Below are positions 36,219 through 45,587 of a stretch of 64,000 nucleotides of DNA, in pieces. The stretch lies in contig NZ_JACAWU010000002.1 of assembly GCF_013391635.1 (NCBI RefSeq), positions 1,488,001 through 1,552,000 of the forward strand, in the 5' to 3' direction. The notes beneath the pieces were generated by a model. It was given only the letters and a program-made list of their open reading frames with translations. It was not told the DNA's origin and did not search any database. Each line of letters starts with the position of its first letter. Within the stretch, counting starts at the first letter, position 1. The translations under genes and the position numbers were made by a program. This DNA is from Natronomonas gomsonensis. Lineage in GTDB: Archaea > Halobacteriota > Halobacteria > Halobacteriales > Haloarculaceae.

Positions 36219-36776
36219 TTACTCTTCGACCCAGTGACGTTCGCCGCGTTCGTTCCCGTCGGTCACGTCCATCACGTGGTCGGTGAGCAGCTCCGTCACG
36301 GGCGTCCAACAGCGATACAGTCGCCGGGCGAAGGCACCGACGACGAGCAGTCCGACTGCCAAGAAGCCGAGGTGATAGAAGCCGCCGATGCCGAACGCTT
36401 CGAACGACGGCGTCACGACGACCTCGAAGCCGTGGTATCCGACGGTGACCGCGAGGAAACCGACGAGGAGCTTTGCGGCCACCGCGGCGTTCTCCACTAC
36501 GGCATCGGGGCCGTCGAGCGCCTGTCCGACGGCGCGTTCGACCGACGGAGCGAGCCACACCAGCGCGACGACGACGAGAAGCGTCAGGACGGCCACGACG
36601 GCGTCCCACAGCGACACCGACAGGCCCGCGACCAGGCGGTCGACTGCGGGTGTGACAGCCAAGAGTCCGACCAACAGTATCGAGCCGGCAACCGCGAGAC
36701 AGCCGCCGACGATGCGTCTGACGGTCCGCTGTTCGAACGACGGGACGAACCGAAGCGGTCCGGTTGTATCACTCAT
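36219..36776 (-). CDS. Uncharacterised membrane protein
   Basis: The 185-residue protein has four or five predicted membrane helices (near 23-40, 55-75, 98-117 and 130-150) and charged ends. The family is unknown to me. The ATG at 36776 (MSDTTGP..) is preferred to a TTG six bases upstream. Lies between the K+ channel-like gene and the Nmad3-like gene on the same strand. Confidence 0.6.
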   Translation of the reverse strand: MSDTTGPLRFVPSFEQRTVRRIVGGCLAVAGSILLVGLLAVTPAVDRLVAGLSVSLWDAVVAVLTLLVVVALVWLAPSVERAVGQALDGPDAVVENAAVAAKLLVGFLAVTVGYHGFEVVVTPSFEAFGIGGFYHLGFLAVGLLVVGAFARRLYRCWTPVTELLTDHVMDVTDGNERGERHWVEE

Positions 36777-36823
36777 AGGCAATCGTGGCGGTATCCGGCG
36801 GTCGGAGATAAGCTTCGTGGCCG

Positions 36824-37546
36824 TCAGCGGAACGCCCGTTCGTGGGCGCGAGCGTCGTGTATCTCAAGCAGTTCTTCGGTCCCTTCGGCGTCGAATTTCA
36901 TCGGGCGGCGCCACCACGGCCCCTTTCCGGAGTCACTCGAACAGTCGGTGACGAGCCGGTTGGCGTCGACGCCGGCCGCACGCGAGGACAGGGGCACCGC
37001 GATGTCGTACAGTTCCGAGCCCATTCCGTCGCCGTACAGCAGCACCTCGGCGTCGAAGCGCTCGCGCTTACAGTGGGCGTTCTCCGAGAACACCTCCTTG
37101 CCGTACGGCGGGAGGTCGTGGTAGTCGGCTGCCGACAGCGGGTCCCGGCCGAGACGGAAGTGGCCGATGACGTAGGTGCCCCACTCGGGAGCAATCCAGT
37201 TGGTGGGGTCCGAGCCGGCCGTCGAGAGCGTCGCATAGAAGAACACGAAATCACCCGCCTCAAGTTCCAGTAGCGGACGGGCCTTCACGCCGTGGGGGTC
37301 GCCGTAGGTGTACAGCTCCGAGCCGTGGACGCCGGCGAAGGTGGGGTCGAGGTGGACCGGTACGTCGGCGACCGAACCCACGTCGACGTGCAAATCGAGG
37401 TCGCCGTAGGTCGGCACGGTGGCCTCTGTGTCGGTGGGTTCGGATTCGGGGATTGGGACGTACTCGAAGCGGCCGTCGTCGTAAATCGGGCCGCGGAACC
37501 CCGGTTCGTTCGTGTTGGCTCCGACGTTGATGGCGACGCTCCGCAT
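36824..37546 (-). CDS. Conserved protein resembling the Nmad3 putative nucleotide-modification family
   Basis: From the ATG at 37546 the 240-residue protein begins 'MRSVAINVGANTNEPGFRGP' and has 'YVPIPESEPTD', 'LDPTFAGVHGSELYTYGDP' and 'GDFVFFYATL', which I associate with the Nmad3 family (predicted DNA or nucleotide base modification). The biochemistry is unproven. A longer frame upstream is antisense to the next gene and is rejected. Confidence 0.55.
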   Translation of the reverse strand: MRSVAINVGANTNEPGFRGPIYDDGRFEYVPIPESEPTDTEATVPTYGDLDLHVDVGSVADVPVHLDPTFAGVHGSELYTYGDPHGVKARPLLELEAGDFVFFYATLSTAGSDPTNWIAPEWGTYVIGHFRLGRDPLSAADYHDLPPYGKEVFSENAHCKRERFDAEVLLYGDGMGSELYDIAVPLSSRAAGVDANRLVTDCSSDSGKGPWWRRPMKFDAEGTEELLEIHDARAHERAFR

Positions 37547-37637
37547 ATCCCTACTTCGAGTCGGTGGGGAAAAGCCGAGCGGATGGCGGCGACGAAAGAC
37601 CGTCAAAGATTTGCACGGCGACGCGAACACCGTGGGT

Positions 37638-38978
37638 ATGAGAAAGCGACGCGTCGTCGTCCTGACGGCAATCTTCCTCGTGTGTCTCGGCGTTCTCGGC
37701 GTTCTCGCGGTCACCGCCGGTGACCCCGTCGAAACCGACGGTGACACGGACGAACGGTTCCCGGGGAACACGCTGGTGACGATTCAAACCTACGGCTGGT
37801 TCGGCAACTACAACGGCGACGTGTTCGTTCTCGACGAGAGCGGCGAGCGGGTCTGGGAGTATCAGCCCGACGACGCCGCGGTGTTCGACGGCGAGATGCT
37901 CGACAACGGCAACGTGATGGTCTCCTACGGACAGCGCGTCCCCAACAGCGAGTGCCCCGAGGAGTTCAAGGACGCCGGTCCCGAGGGCCAACGCGACCAC
38001 TGCGTCCAGAACGTCGTCGAGGAAGTCGACCCCGACACCAACGAGCGCGTCTGGGCCTACACGTGGTACGACCACTTCGTCACCTACCACGAGGTCCACG
38101 ACGCCGACCGACTGGACAGTGGCGAAACGGTCATCATCGACATGGGCCAACACCGGACGTTCACGGTCGACCAGTCGGGGAACATCACTTGGGAGTGGTC
38201 CGCCATCGAACACCTCGACGAGGGAACGGAGTTCTGGGCAAACCACGTCGAGGGGACCTCACGCGAGGACCACCACTACACCGGCGGCAGTCAGGACTGG
38301 ACCCACATGAACGACGTCGACCAACTCGACAACGGTAACTTCCTGATGTCCATCCGGAACTTCGACGTGCTCATCGAGGTCGACCCCGAAACCGACGACA
38401 TCGTCCGCGTCATCGGGGAACCGGGCAACGAGAACATCATGCACGAACAACACGACCCCGACTACCTCGAGGCTCACGACCACGTCATCGTCTCCGACAG
38501 CGAGAACAACCGCATCGTCGAATACGACGCCGAAACGATGGAGGAGGTCTGGCGCTACGAAGGGACAGGTCCGGGGGCAGACGAACACCTCCAGTGGCCG
38601 CGGGACGCCGAGCGACTGCCGAACGGCAACACGATGATAGCCGACTCCCGGAACTTCCGAATCCTCGAAGTCAACGAGACTGGGAAGGTCGTCTGGGGCC
38701 ACGACTTCAGCGAAGAGCGTGGCATCGTCTACGACGTCGACCCGCTCGGACCGGACGGCGAGTTGGGCGAAGAACCCGAAAACGTCCCGCCGGGCGACGA
38801 CCTCGAAGGCACCTACTACGGCGGCGGCCTTTCCGGCACCATCGCCTTCGCGGAGTCGTGGATTGGCTTCGTGTTCCCCTCGTGGGTCGGCCTGCCGGGG
38901 CTACTCGCGCTGTTGACGATGCTCGGTAGTGTCGTCGGACTCACGTGGGAGGGCGTTCGGACGTATCGCCGAGACTGA
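37638..38978 (+). CDS. Arylsulfotransferase-like (ASST) beta-propeller membrane protein
   Basis: The 446-residue protein has an N-terminal membrane helix (about 5-25), a repeat-rich propeller ('GEMLDNGNVMVSYGQ', 'DADRLDSGETVIIDMG', 'DQLDNGNFLMSIRNFD', 'DAERLPNGNTMIADSR') and a C-terminal helix near 415-435. The repeated 'L.NGN..' blades are typical of ASST-family proteins. Real sulfotransferase activity is uncertain. Divergent from the Nmad3-like gene (91-bp gap). Confidence 0.75.
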   Translation: MRKRRVVVLTAIFLVCLGVLGVLAVTAGDPVETDGDTDERFPGNTLVTIQTYGWFGNYNGDVFVLDESGERVWEYQPDDAAVFDGEMLDNGNVMVSYGQRVPNSECPEEFKDAGPEGQRDHCVQNVVEEVDPDTNERVWAYTWYDHFVTYHEVHDADRLDSGETVIIDMGQHRTFTVDQSGNITWEWSAIEHLDEGTEFWANHVEGTSREDHHYTGGSQDWTHMNDVDQLDNGNFLMSIRNFDVLIEVDPETDDIVRVIGEPGNENIMHEQHDPDYLEAHDHVIVSDSENNRIVEYDAETMEEVWRYEGTGPGADEHLQWPRDAERLPNGNTMIADSRNFRILEVNETGKVVWGHDFSEERGIVYDVDPLGPDGELGEEPENVPPGDDLEGTYYGGGLSGTIAFAESWIGFVFPSWVGLPGLLALLTMLGSVVGLTWEGVRTYRRD

Positions 38979-38981
38979 GAA

Positions 38982-39878
38982 TTACGGTCGGTCGAGGTCC
39001 CGCTGGAACTCGTCGAACACCCTGATGTCGTCTGGAACTTCGTAGGGGATGCGTCGCGATTCGCGGTCGTCGGGATGGTCACTGTCGAGTGGTTCGGCCA
39101 CGTCCTCGAACCCTGGTTTCACGCGGACGCTTTTGGCCGGCATCCCGACCGCGACGTGGTGGTCCGGGATGTCCGACTGGGCGACTCCACGGGAACCGAC
39201 GACGGCGTTCTCGCCGATTCTGACGCCCGCTCGAACCATCGCGTCGTAGGTGATTCGGGCATCGTCGCCGATTATCGTATGGAAGTTCTCGACTTCGGTC
39301 TGGTCGACGATGTCGTGGTCGTGGGAGTAGATGTGGACGCCGTCGGAAATCGAGACGCGGTCGCCGATAGTGAGTTTCCCCCGGTCGTCGAGGTGGACAT
39401 CGTCGTGAACGACGACGTTGTCGCCAACGGAGATGTTGTGGCCGTAAGTGAACGTGATGCCCTTGAAGAACCGACAGTTCTCCCCGCAGGATTCGAAGAG
39501 GTGGTCGGCGAGCATCCGCCGGAACCGAAGCGCGAACTCGACGTTGTCGGCCATCGGCGTGGCGTCGAACTGCCGCCAGAGCCACTGGAGGTGTTTCGAT
39601 TGCTCGAAGGCGTCCTCGTCCTTCTCGGCGTAGTACTCGCTCTCCAGCGTCGAGTTACACGGGTCGTACCCCTGCAAACGGACGCGCTCGGCCGGAGAAA
39701 CGTCGCCGCCGCTCTGCCACCGCTCGTAGGCGTCGCGGTCGCCGTGGAGGTCGATGAGAACGTCCTCGACGACGTCACAGGTGCTCTCGTCGCTCGATAG
39801 CCGGCGGTCGACCTCGTCGATGAAGGTCCGAAGCCCCTCCTCGGCGTCGGCCGGCAGCGAGACGTGTCGCTTCGTCAT
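38982..39878 (-). CDS. Hexapeptide-repeat acyltransferase (maltose/galactoside acetyltransferase-like)
   Basis: The 298-residue protein has a helical N-terminal part of about 140 residues and a left-handed beta-helix made of hexapeptide repeats ('YGHNISVGDNVVVHDDVHL', 'LTIGDRVSISDGVHIYSHDH', 'VRIGENAVVGSRGVAQSDIP', 'HHVAVGMPAKSVRVKPG'). The 'IYSHDH' His is in the usual catalytic place. The acceptor substrate is unknown; sugars or surface glycans are likely. Confidence 0.85.
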   Translation of the reverse strand: MTKRHVSLPADAEEGLRTFIDEVDRRLSSDESTCDVVEDVLIDLHGDRDAYERWQSGGDVSPAERVRLQGYDPCNSTLESEYYAEKDEDAFEQSKHLQWLWRQFDATPMADNVEFALRFRRMLADHLFESCGENCRFFKGITFTYGHNISVGDNVVVHDDVHLDDRGKLTIGDRVSISDGVHIYSHDHDIVDQTEVENFHTIIGDDARITYDAMVRAGVRIGENAVVGSRGVAQSDIPDHHVAVGMPAKSVRVKPGFEDVAEPLDSDHPDDRESRRIPYEVPDDIRVFDEFQRDLDRP

Positions 39879-40086
39879 TGTCAGTTCGAGGGGACCGAGA
39901 GGTGTTAGGGATTGCTGTTGTGACGGGCGCGCACGACCGCGGTTACCTGAAGTGCCGGGAGTCCCCCGCGCGTCGGTGATTCACTCGAAGCCACCGAAAC
40001 CACCGTCGAGCGGTCACGTTCGTTAGCTGTCCCACTCGTTGAGACGAACCACGACCGCTAAGTGTGTCACCTCCCAACGGGATGGT

Positions 40087-41145
40087 ATGAACTATCGGAC
40101 GCTTGGCGACTCCGATGTGGAGGTCAGCGAAATCGGCTTCGGTGCCTGGGTCGTCGGCACTGACTGGTGGGGCGACCGAGGCGAACAGCAGGCCGTCGAG
40201 ATGCTCCAGTACGCCGTCGAACAGGGCATCACCTACTTCGACACCGGCGACGTGTACGGCCACGGCCGCTCCGAGGAGTTGGTTGGTGAGGCACTCGCCG
40301 ACTACCGCGACGAGGTGACCGTCGCTACCAAACTCGGCTACGACTTCTACAACAATCCCCAGGCCGGCCACGGCGAGCTCCCGAAGGAACTGAACCGGGA
40401 GTACCTCGAGGAGGCCTTCGAGAAATCACTCGACCGCCTCGGGATGGACCGCGTCGACGTGTTGCAACTGCACAACGCCAACGTCGAGGAGATGGACGCC
40501 GACGTCTTGGAGTTCCTCGACGAAGTTCGCGAGGACGGCCGCGCCGACGCCATCGGGCTGGCGCTCGGCCCCTCCATCGGCTGGCTCGCGGAGGGCGACC
40601 TCGCCATCGAACAGGAGTTCGACTCCGTGCAGTTGGTGTGGAACCTCCTCGAACAGGAGGTCGGCAACCACTTCCTCGACACCCTCGAACGGACCGGCTC
40701 CTCGACGAGTCTCATCCCCCGCGTGCCGCACTCCTCGGGACTGCTCAACGAGCAGGTCACCCCCGAAACGGAACTCGACGAAGGCGACCACCGCGGTTTC
40801 CGCCCCGACGAGTGGTACGAGACCGGCTGGGAGAAAATCGAGACGCTGCGCTTCCTCGAACGCGACGGCGAGCGCACGATGGCCCAGGCGAGCCTCCAGT
40901 GGCTGCTCTCACAGGACCACGTCGCCTCGGTCACGCCAACGTTCCGCACCCGCGAGGACATCGACGAGTGGGCCGCCGCCAGCGAGGTGCCCGCCCTCAC
41001 CGATGAAGAACTAACGCGCGTCGCTGACCTCTACGAGGACAACTTCGGCATCGACCGCGAGGACGGGATGGACGCCCTCCGCTCGTCGGTCGACGGCGAG
41101 GACATCCAATCGGCGGGACTGGACAAACAGAGCGCCGGAAGCTAA
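40087..41145 (+). CDS. Aldo/keto reductase
   Basis: The 352-residue TIM-barrel oxidoreductase would use NADPH. It has 'MNYRTLGDSDVEVSEIGFGA', the catalytic Asp/Tyr region 'YFDTGDVYGHGRSEELVGEAL', Lys in 'VTVATKLGYDF' and 'DRLGMDRVDVLQLHN'. It is slightly longer than usual at the C-terminus, with an acidic tail. The ATG at 40087 fits the family N-terminus. Confidence 0.9.
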   Translation: MNYRTLGDSDVEVSEIGFGAWVVGTDWWGDRGEQQAVEMLQYAVEQGITYFDTGDVYGHGRSEELVGEALADYRDEVTVATKLGYDFYNNPQAGHGELPKELNREYLEEAFEKSLDRLGMDRVDVLQLHNANVEEMDADVLEFLDEVREDGRADAIGLALGPSIGWLAEGDLAIEQEFDSVQLVWNLLEQEVGNHFLDTLERTGSSTSLIPRVPHSSGLLNEQVTPETELDEGDHRGFRPDEWYETGWEKIETLRFLERDGERTMAQASLQWLLSQDHVASVTPTFRTREDIDEWAAASEVPALTDEELTRVADLYEDNFGIDREDGMDALRSSVDGEDIQSAGLDKQSAGS

Positions 41146-41244
41146 CCGACGGACGCCTCCGTCGTCCTCCCGAGACATATGTACTGCACCGTACAGGTGC
41201 CGACGGGTTTTTACCGACACCTCCTGTAGGCAGACCAAGTTCTC

Positions 41245-41571
41245 ATGCACGGAAACACGCCCCACGCCGGTCGGGTCACGGAGGAGCCCACCACCGAAGC
41301 GCGCAAAGCGCTGCGTCGCAACATCGAGGCCATCACGTCTTCTACCCGCTCGCTGCTCCCGGACACCTTCGTCGTCGGCGCCGAAATCGTCGACGGTGCC
41401 GACGGCCTGCAGGCGACCGTCGCGGTCCAACCCCCCGCCGGCTCCGTCGTCTCCACCGGCTTCACCTTCGACGAGGACGCCGACGAGGTCGAACTCGCCC
41501 GCGAACTCGCCGCTGGCGCCGCGCTCGAAGCCAAACACGCCAGCGACGACGTACCCCAGATAGCGAAGTAA
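41245..41571 (+). CDS. Haloarchaeal DUF5811-family protein
   Basis: The 108-residue conserved protein ('MHGNTPHAGRVTEEPTTEAR' start) is of the type annotated DUF5811. Function unknown. From memory, it is commonly near infB in haloarchaea; here the restriction-modification pair separates the two, which suggests insertion. Confidence 0.7.
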   Translation: MHGNTPHAGRVTEEPTTEARKALRRNIEAITSSTRSLLPDTFVVGAEIVDGADGLQATVAVQPPAGSVVSTGFTFDEDADEVELARELAAGAALEAKHASDDVPQIAK

Positions 41572-41584
41572 CGCGTCTCTCGTT

Positions 41585-41767
41585 TTACTGCGGCGGCACC
41601 AACAGTATCGACACCGTAAGCAACAGCCCCGCGAACAGGCTGCCTGCGGCCATTCCGGCGAGAACGGGAACCGCAAACACCCACCCGACTGCGGCGCCGC
41701 CGGCGACCGACGCCGGCATCGCCGCCAACAGGCCGTCGTATTGGCTCGGAGTGAGCGTCTCCGTCAT
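41585..41767 (-). CDS. Small membrane protein (60 aa)
   Basis: Two predicted helices (about 15-35 and 38-57) joined by a short Gly-rich turn; short polar N-terminus 'MTETLTPSQYDGL'. Convergent with DUF5811. Base composition is like the backbone, unlike the AT-rich methyltransferase gene that follows. Function unknown. Confidence 0.6.
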   Translation of the reverse strand: MTETLTPSQYDGLLAAMPASVAGGAAVGWVFAVPVLAGMAAGSLFAGLLLTVSILLVPPQ

Positions 41768-41844
41768 ACCCGGGACGTGTGGACGGTGGTAATTAAATCT
41801 AATTACTCAGAGCTGCTTTTTTTAAGAGGACACTGCTGGTGGCA

Positions 41845-42960
41845 CTATTTAAATTGACTACCGAGCGTAGCCTGTTTCTGCTGACCGCTTGTATCTGCAT
41901 GAATCGACTCAGATTTATTGTACGGAGAGTGTGCCACTGTATATCCGTTCTCTGCCTGCTCAACATTATCAATCGTATAAAGTTGAAGTGGCTTCTCCTG
42001 CTTCGTCGTCACAGGGAAGTCATAGTTCTCCGCCTCATACTTGAAGTCCTTGCCATCCTCAAGACGCTGTTCCACAAATTCCTCGTGGCGACGAATCCGT
42101 TTTGAAACAGTGCTATGAGCGAGTTTCTTAATGTCGGAAACTTCAGAATCGAATACATCCATGAACTTCTCCTGTAGTTCATATCCAGCGGAATTCCGGC
42201 CTGCAATCATAGCTGCCAGCGAGGTCGTTCCAGTCCCCCAGAATGGGTCAAGGACGGTGTCACCATACACGCTGAACATATTGATGAGACGGTATGGAAC
42301 TTCCAACGGATACGCTGCCGAACGGTCACGGAGATCCTCGTCAGCGTTCTCTAACTGCTGGAATGTTCCCTTGATTCCCTCCCACACGTCAGAAAACCAT
42401 TCGTTACGCTCTTCCCAGAAGTATGCTGATTCATACCGCACATCGTTTCCAGACGAGAAATCTCGACTGTCTTTTCCATTTCGGAAGATGAGTAGATATT
42501 CGTGTTCAAGGGTCGCATAGGCGTTCGGCGGCATCATCCCGCTTCCCATAAATTTAGCTGCCGAATTTGTGGGCTTCCGCCAGAGAATATCTGGGAGTGG
42601 CTCAAACCCCATGTTGTCAAAGTATTCTGTGATGTGGGCGTGGTTCTGGTAGACCCGGAAACTATCTGCGACCTTCCGTGTGGCGTCACCGATGTTGATA
42701 CAGGCGATTCCACCATCCACGAGAACTCGATTTATTTCGTCCCACGTCTTGTTCAGCTCTTCGTGCATCAACTCGAATGCTTCTCGACCGTCGCCGTCTT
42801 CAAGCGCAGTCTCTATATTTGAATTAAGTGAGGAGAATAGGTCGTCCCACATCTCAATCATCGGATACGGCGGCGACGTAACGACAAGCTCAACTTCGTT
42901 ATCCTCTACTTGCGATAGATTGTTCGAGTTACCAATGAAAACCCTGTGCTCAGTCCTCAT
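41845..42960 (-). CDS. DNA methyltransferase, SPPY type, probably CTAG-specific (MthZI/MjaI-like)
   Basis: The 371-residue beta-class methyltransferase has catalytic motif TSPPY (residues 28-32) before the AdoMet-binding motif 'DPFWGTGTTSLAA' (near 236-248), the order of beta-class enzymes; SPPY favours N4-cytosine methylation. Specificity is inferred from the neighbouring MjaI-like endonuclease, a family cutting CTAG. Strongly AT-rich compared with both flanks, so recently acquired. It would protect host DNA from the partner enzyme. Confidence 0.82.
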   Translation of the reverse strand: MRTEHRVFIGNSNNLSQVEDNEVELVVTSPPYPMIEMWDDLFSSLNSNIETALEDGDGREAFELMHEELNKTWDEINRVLVDGGIACINIGDATRKVADSFRVYQNHAHITEYFDNMGFEPLPDILWRKPTNSAAKFMGSGMMPPNAYATLEHEYLLIFRNGKDSRDFSSGNDVRYESAYFWEERNEWFSDVWEGIKGTFQQLENADEDLRDRSAAYPLEVPYRLINMFSVYGDTVLDPFWGTGTTSLAAMIAGRNSAGYELQEKFMDVFDSEVSDIKKLAHSTVSKRIRRHEEFVEQRLEDGKDFKYEAENYDFPVTTKQEKPLQLYTIDNVEQAENGYTVAHSPYNKSESIHADTSGQQKQATLGSQFK

Positions 42961-43016
42961 ACGGACAACCTATCCGTGGAGGTGTTAGTAGTTATTGGTG
43001 GTTCCCCAGCCCGACT

Positions 43017-43655
43017 CTATTTCTCATCTATTGCTTCCGTTAATTCAGAAATATCGACCGTCATCGCCTTGTTTGTCTTGTTCTCGTCGTAGTAGACAAT
43101 CGGGGCATCAAACTCTTCCTGCAAGTTGTCCTTGTGAGTATTCGGTTTAATTTGAACCGCTTGCTCTCCGATATACCCGTCAATACCCTTGCTCTCCTCA
43201 CTTGCAGTTGCCCTACGAACCTCCACATCATACATGTCTCCCAGCTTGCGGAGAATCGTTTCCTGAATATCGAACCCCTCATAGGTTTTGAAGAGAACGA
43301 GATCGCGGATGTATCTCCGAGTCATCTCCTCGTCAATTTGCTCAAACGCATTCCGCATCTTCTCCACCATCGGATACGCTTTTTCTGCCGACTTTTCCAA
43401 TCTTTTTTCGCCGTTATATTCCTCAAAGTAGAATTCAACCGAGTCCTCAAACGTTCCGTCTGGATGTTCTTTTCGGAACTCTTCGATGATATCGCTCATT
43501 TGTCCCACAACCTCGGGGCGGTTCGATTGTGAGAGATTAATAGCGGGATTTAGGAGATACGTCGTATACTTTGGCGTATCAAAGGGGAATTCATCTACAT
43601 CTTCAGCCACAAGCCGTTCTCGCTCTTCTTCTGAAATTCGAAATTCATCTGTCAT
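43017..43655 (-). CDS. MjaI-family type II restriction endonuclease
   Basis: The 212-residue protein resembles MjaI/MthZI restriction enzymes (recognition CTAG). A nuclease core is visible in 'GIDGYIGEQAVQIKP': D159 and the Q-x-K of residues 168-170, a variant of (D/E)-x-K. It lies 56 bp upstream of the methyltransferase on the same strand, giving the order R then M. AT-rich like its partner. Family call from memory and context. Confidence 0.7.
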   Translation of the reverse strand: MTDEFRISEEERERLVAEDVDEFPFDTPKYTTYLLNPAINLSQSNRPEVVGQMSDIIEEFRKEHPDGTFEDSVEFYFEEYNGEKRLEKSAEKAYPMVEKMRNAFEQIDEEMTRRYIRDLVLFKTYEGFDIQETILRKLGDMYDVEVRRATASEESKGIDGYIGEQAVQIKPNTHKDNLQEEFDAPIVYYDENKTNKAMTVDISELTEAIDEK

Positions 43656-43704
43656 ACACGGGGGATCAAAACGTAACGAATTATCTTTTGGTATTATGTG
43701 AGAA

Positions 43705-45513
43705 TCACTTCCCCCAGAACGGGTCCCGCTTGCGGTGTTTGTCGAGGTACATCCCGAGGGCTTCGAGTTCGTCGGTCGGGATATCCTCGGAGAGTTCCTG
43801 TTCGAGAATCTTGGCGTGTTTCTCGGGGATTTCCGTCCACAGTTCGTCGCCCTCCTCGATTTGTCGGCCGACCGTCGGGCCGTCGATGGAGGCGGCGACC
43901 TGCTCGCCGGCGCGGGCCTCGTCGATGTCCTCGCCGGCGTCCTGCAGCGATTTGAGTTCGCCGACGCGGGTGGTGTCGTTGCCCTCCCACTTGACGACGC
44001 GGGAGTTGCGCTTCAGCGTCCCCGAGAGGACTTCGACGCCGACGACGGCGGGACTGGACTGCCGGAAGGTGTGGTCTTCCAGGATGCGGAACCGACAGGG
44101 CCGCTGAATCTTGTCGAGCACCTGCTCCTGTTGGGCGCGCTCGATGCTCTCGACGTGGTTCTCGTACTCCTCGACGAGTTGGTAAATCACGTCGTCGACG
44201 AACAGTTCGACGTCGCTTTCGGCCGCCTCGCGTTCGGCGTCTTCGAGCACGTCGACGTTGAACCCGAGGATGGCCTGGTGTTTGCCCTCCTCGGCGGTGG
44301 AGGCGATAGCCACGTCGCGGGGTGCCACGTCACCGACCTCCGCGCGGACGATGGGGACTTCGGCGTCCTCCAGCGCGGAGGCGATGGCCTCCAGCGACCC
44401 GAGGGTGTCGGCTTTGACGACGACGCCGTCCTCTTCGGTGACCACGTCGATTTCGGCGAGTTCGGCCTGCACTTCCGCGATGACGTCCTCGACGGGGCGG
44501 TCGCGGACGACACGGACGGGTGCGCCTGCCATCGCGTCGTCGAGGTCCGGTGCGGCGATTTTCACGCCGGCCGCGGCGCCGACCTCCTCGACCTGCTCGA
44601 ACTGCTTTTCGGTCCGGATTTCGGCGAGCGGTCGCGGCTGCAACAGCGCCCGCACGTCGGTGACGATGGGGTCGTTCTTCCCGCCGACGACGATGGTGTC
44701 GTCGGCCCGAATCGTCCCGTCGTACAGCACGATGTCGAGCGTCGTCCCGAAGCCGCGTTCCTCCTTGACCTCGAGGACCGTCCCGACGCCGGGACCGCCG
44801 ACGTCGATGGACATCTCCTCTTTGAGATACCGCTGGGACAGTCCCATCAGGACCGTCAGGAGGTCGGGGACGCCCTCGCCGGTTTCCGCGGAGACGGGAA
44901 CGACGCCGATGTTCCCCCGGAAGTCCTGGACTCGCCAGTACATGTCCGCCGAGAAGCCGTTGTCGGAAAGTTCGCCGATGATTTCGTACAGTTGTTGATT
45001 GAGTCGGTCTTCGGCGCGGTCGCTCTGTTTTTCCAGCGTCTGCTGTATCGGCTCGTCGGGGTTGGGGTTCCACCCCGGCACCGTGTCGACTTTGTTCGCC
45101 GCGACGATGAACGGCGTCTGGGTGCGTTTGAGGATGTCGATGGCCTCCAGCGTCTGTGGCTGGAAGCCGTCGTTGACGTCGACGACGAGGATGGCGATGT
45201 CGGCGAGTGCGCCGCCGCGTGACCGAAGCGTCGAAAACGAGTGGTGGCCGGGCGTGTCGATGAACAGCAGTCCGGGCAGGTCGAAGTCGTCGGGGTCGAC
45301 GAGGCGGCCCGCGATGTCCGAAATCGTCGACAGCGGCACGGCCGTCGCGCCGATGTGTTGGGTGATGGCGCCGGCCTCGCCGGCCGTGACCGCCGACCCG
45401 CGGACCTTGTCCAGCAGACTCGTCTTCCCGTGGTCGACGTGGCCCAAGACGGCGACGATAGGCGTCCGTAACTCCGCTTCGTCCCCGGCGTCGGTGGTGT
45501 GAGCGTCAGACAT
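43705..45513 (-). CDS. infB: Translation initiation factor IF-2 (aIF5B)
   Basis: The 602-residue GTPase promotes ribosomal subunit joining and is full length for archaea. G1 'GHVDHGKTS' lies at residues 23-31, followed by 'FIDTPGHHSF' (G3) and 'VAANKVD' (G4), then the two beta-barrel domains and the IF2 domain. The ATG at 45513 is chosen because the longer frame upstream has no family similarity. The restriction pair lies directly downstream. Confidence 0.96.
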   Translation of the reverse strand: MSDAHTTDAGDEAELRTPIVAVLGHVDHGKTSLLDKVRGSAVTAGEAGAITQHIGATAVPLSTISDIAGRLVDPDDFDLPGLLFIDTPGHHSFSTLRSRGGALADIAILVVDVNDGFQPQTLEAIDILKRTQTPFIVAANKVDTVPGWNPNPDEPIQQTLEKQSDRAEDRLNQQLYEIIGELSDNGFSADMYWRVQDFRGNIGVVPVSAETGEGVPDLLTVLMGLSQRYLKEEMSIDVGGPGVGTVLEVKEERGFGTTLDIVLYDGTIRADDTIVVGGKNDPIVTDVRALLQPRPLAEIRTEKQFEQVEEVGAAAGVKIAAPDLDDAMAGAPVRVVRDRPVEDVIAEVQAELAEIDVVTEEDGVVVKADTLGSLEAIASALEDAEVPIVRAEVGDVAPRDVAIASTAEEGKHQAILGFNVDVLEDAEREAAESDVELFVDDVIYQLVEEYENHVESIERAQQEQVLDKIQRPCRFRILEDHTFRQSSPAVVGVEVLSGTLKRNSRVVKWEGNDTTRVGELKSLQDAGEDIDEARAGEQVAASIDGPTVGRQIEEGDELWTEIPEKHAKILEQELSEDIPTDELEALGMYLDKHRKRDPFWGK

Positions 45514-45587
45514 AGAAAGAACTCCGTTGTTGGTGTAGTGGCCGCCCGCGGCATTTAACGGTTTCAGTCTCCGGTCGTCCGGCGTCG

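Noticed and set aside
43735-45222. 495-codon plus-strand frame opposite infB
   Set aside because: Complement of a highly conserved gene; composition (Val/Asp/Phe-rich) is that of a shadow frame.
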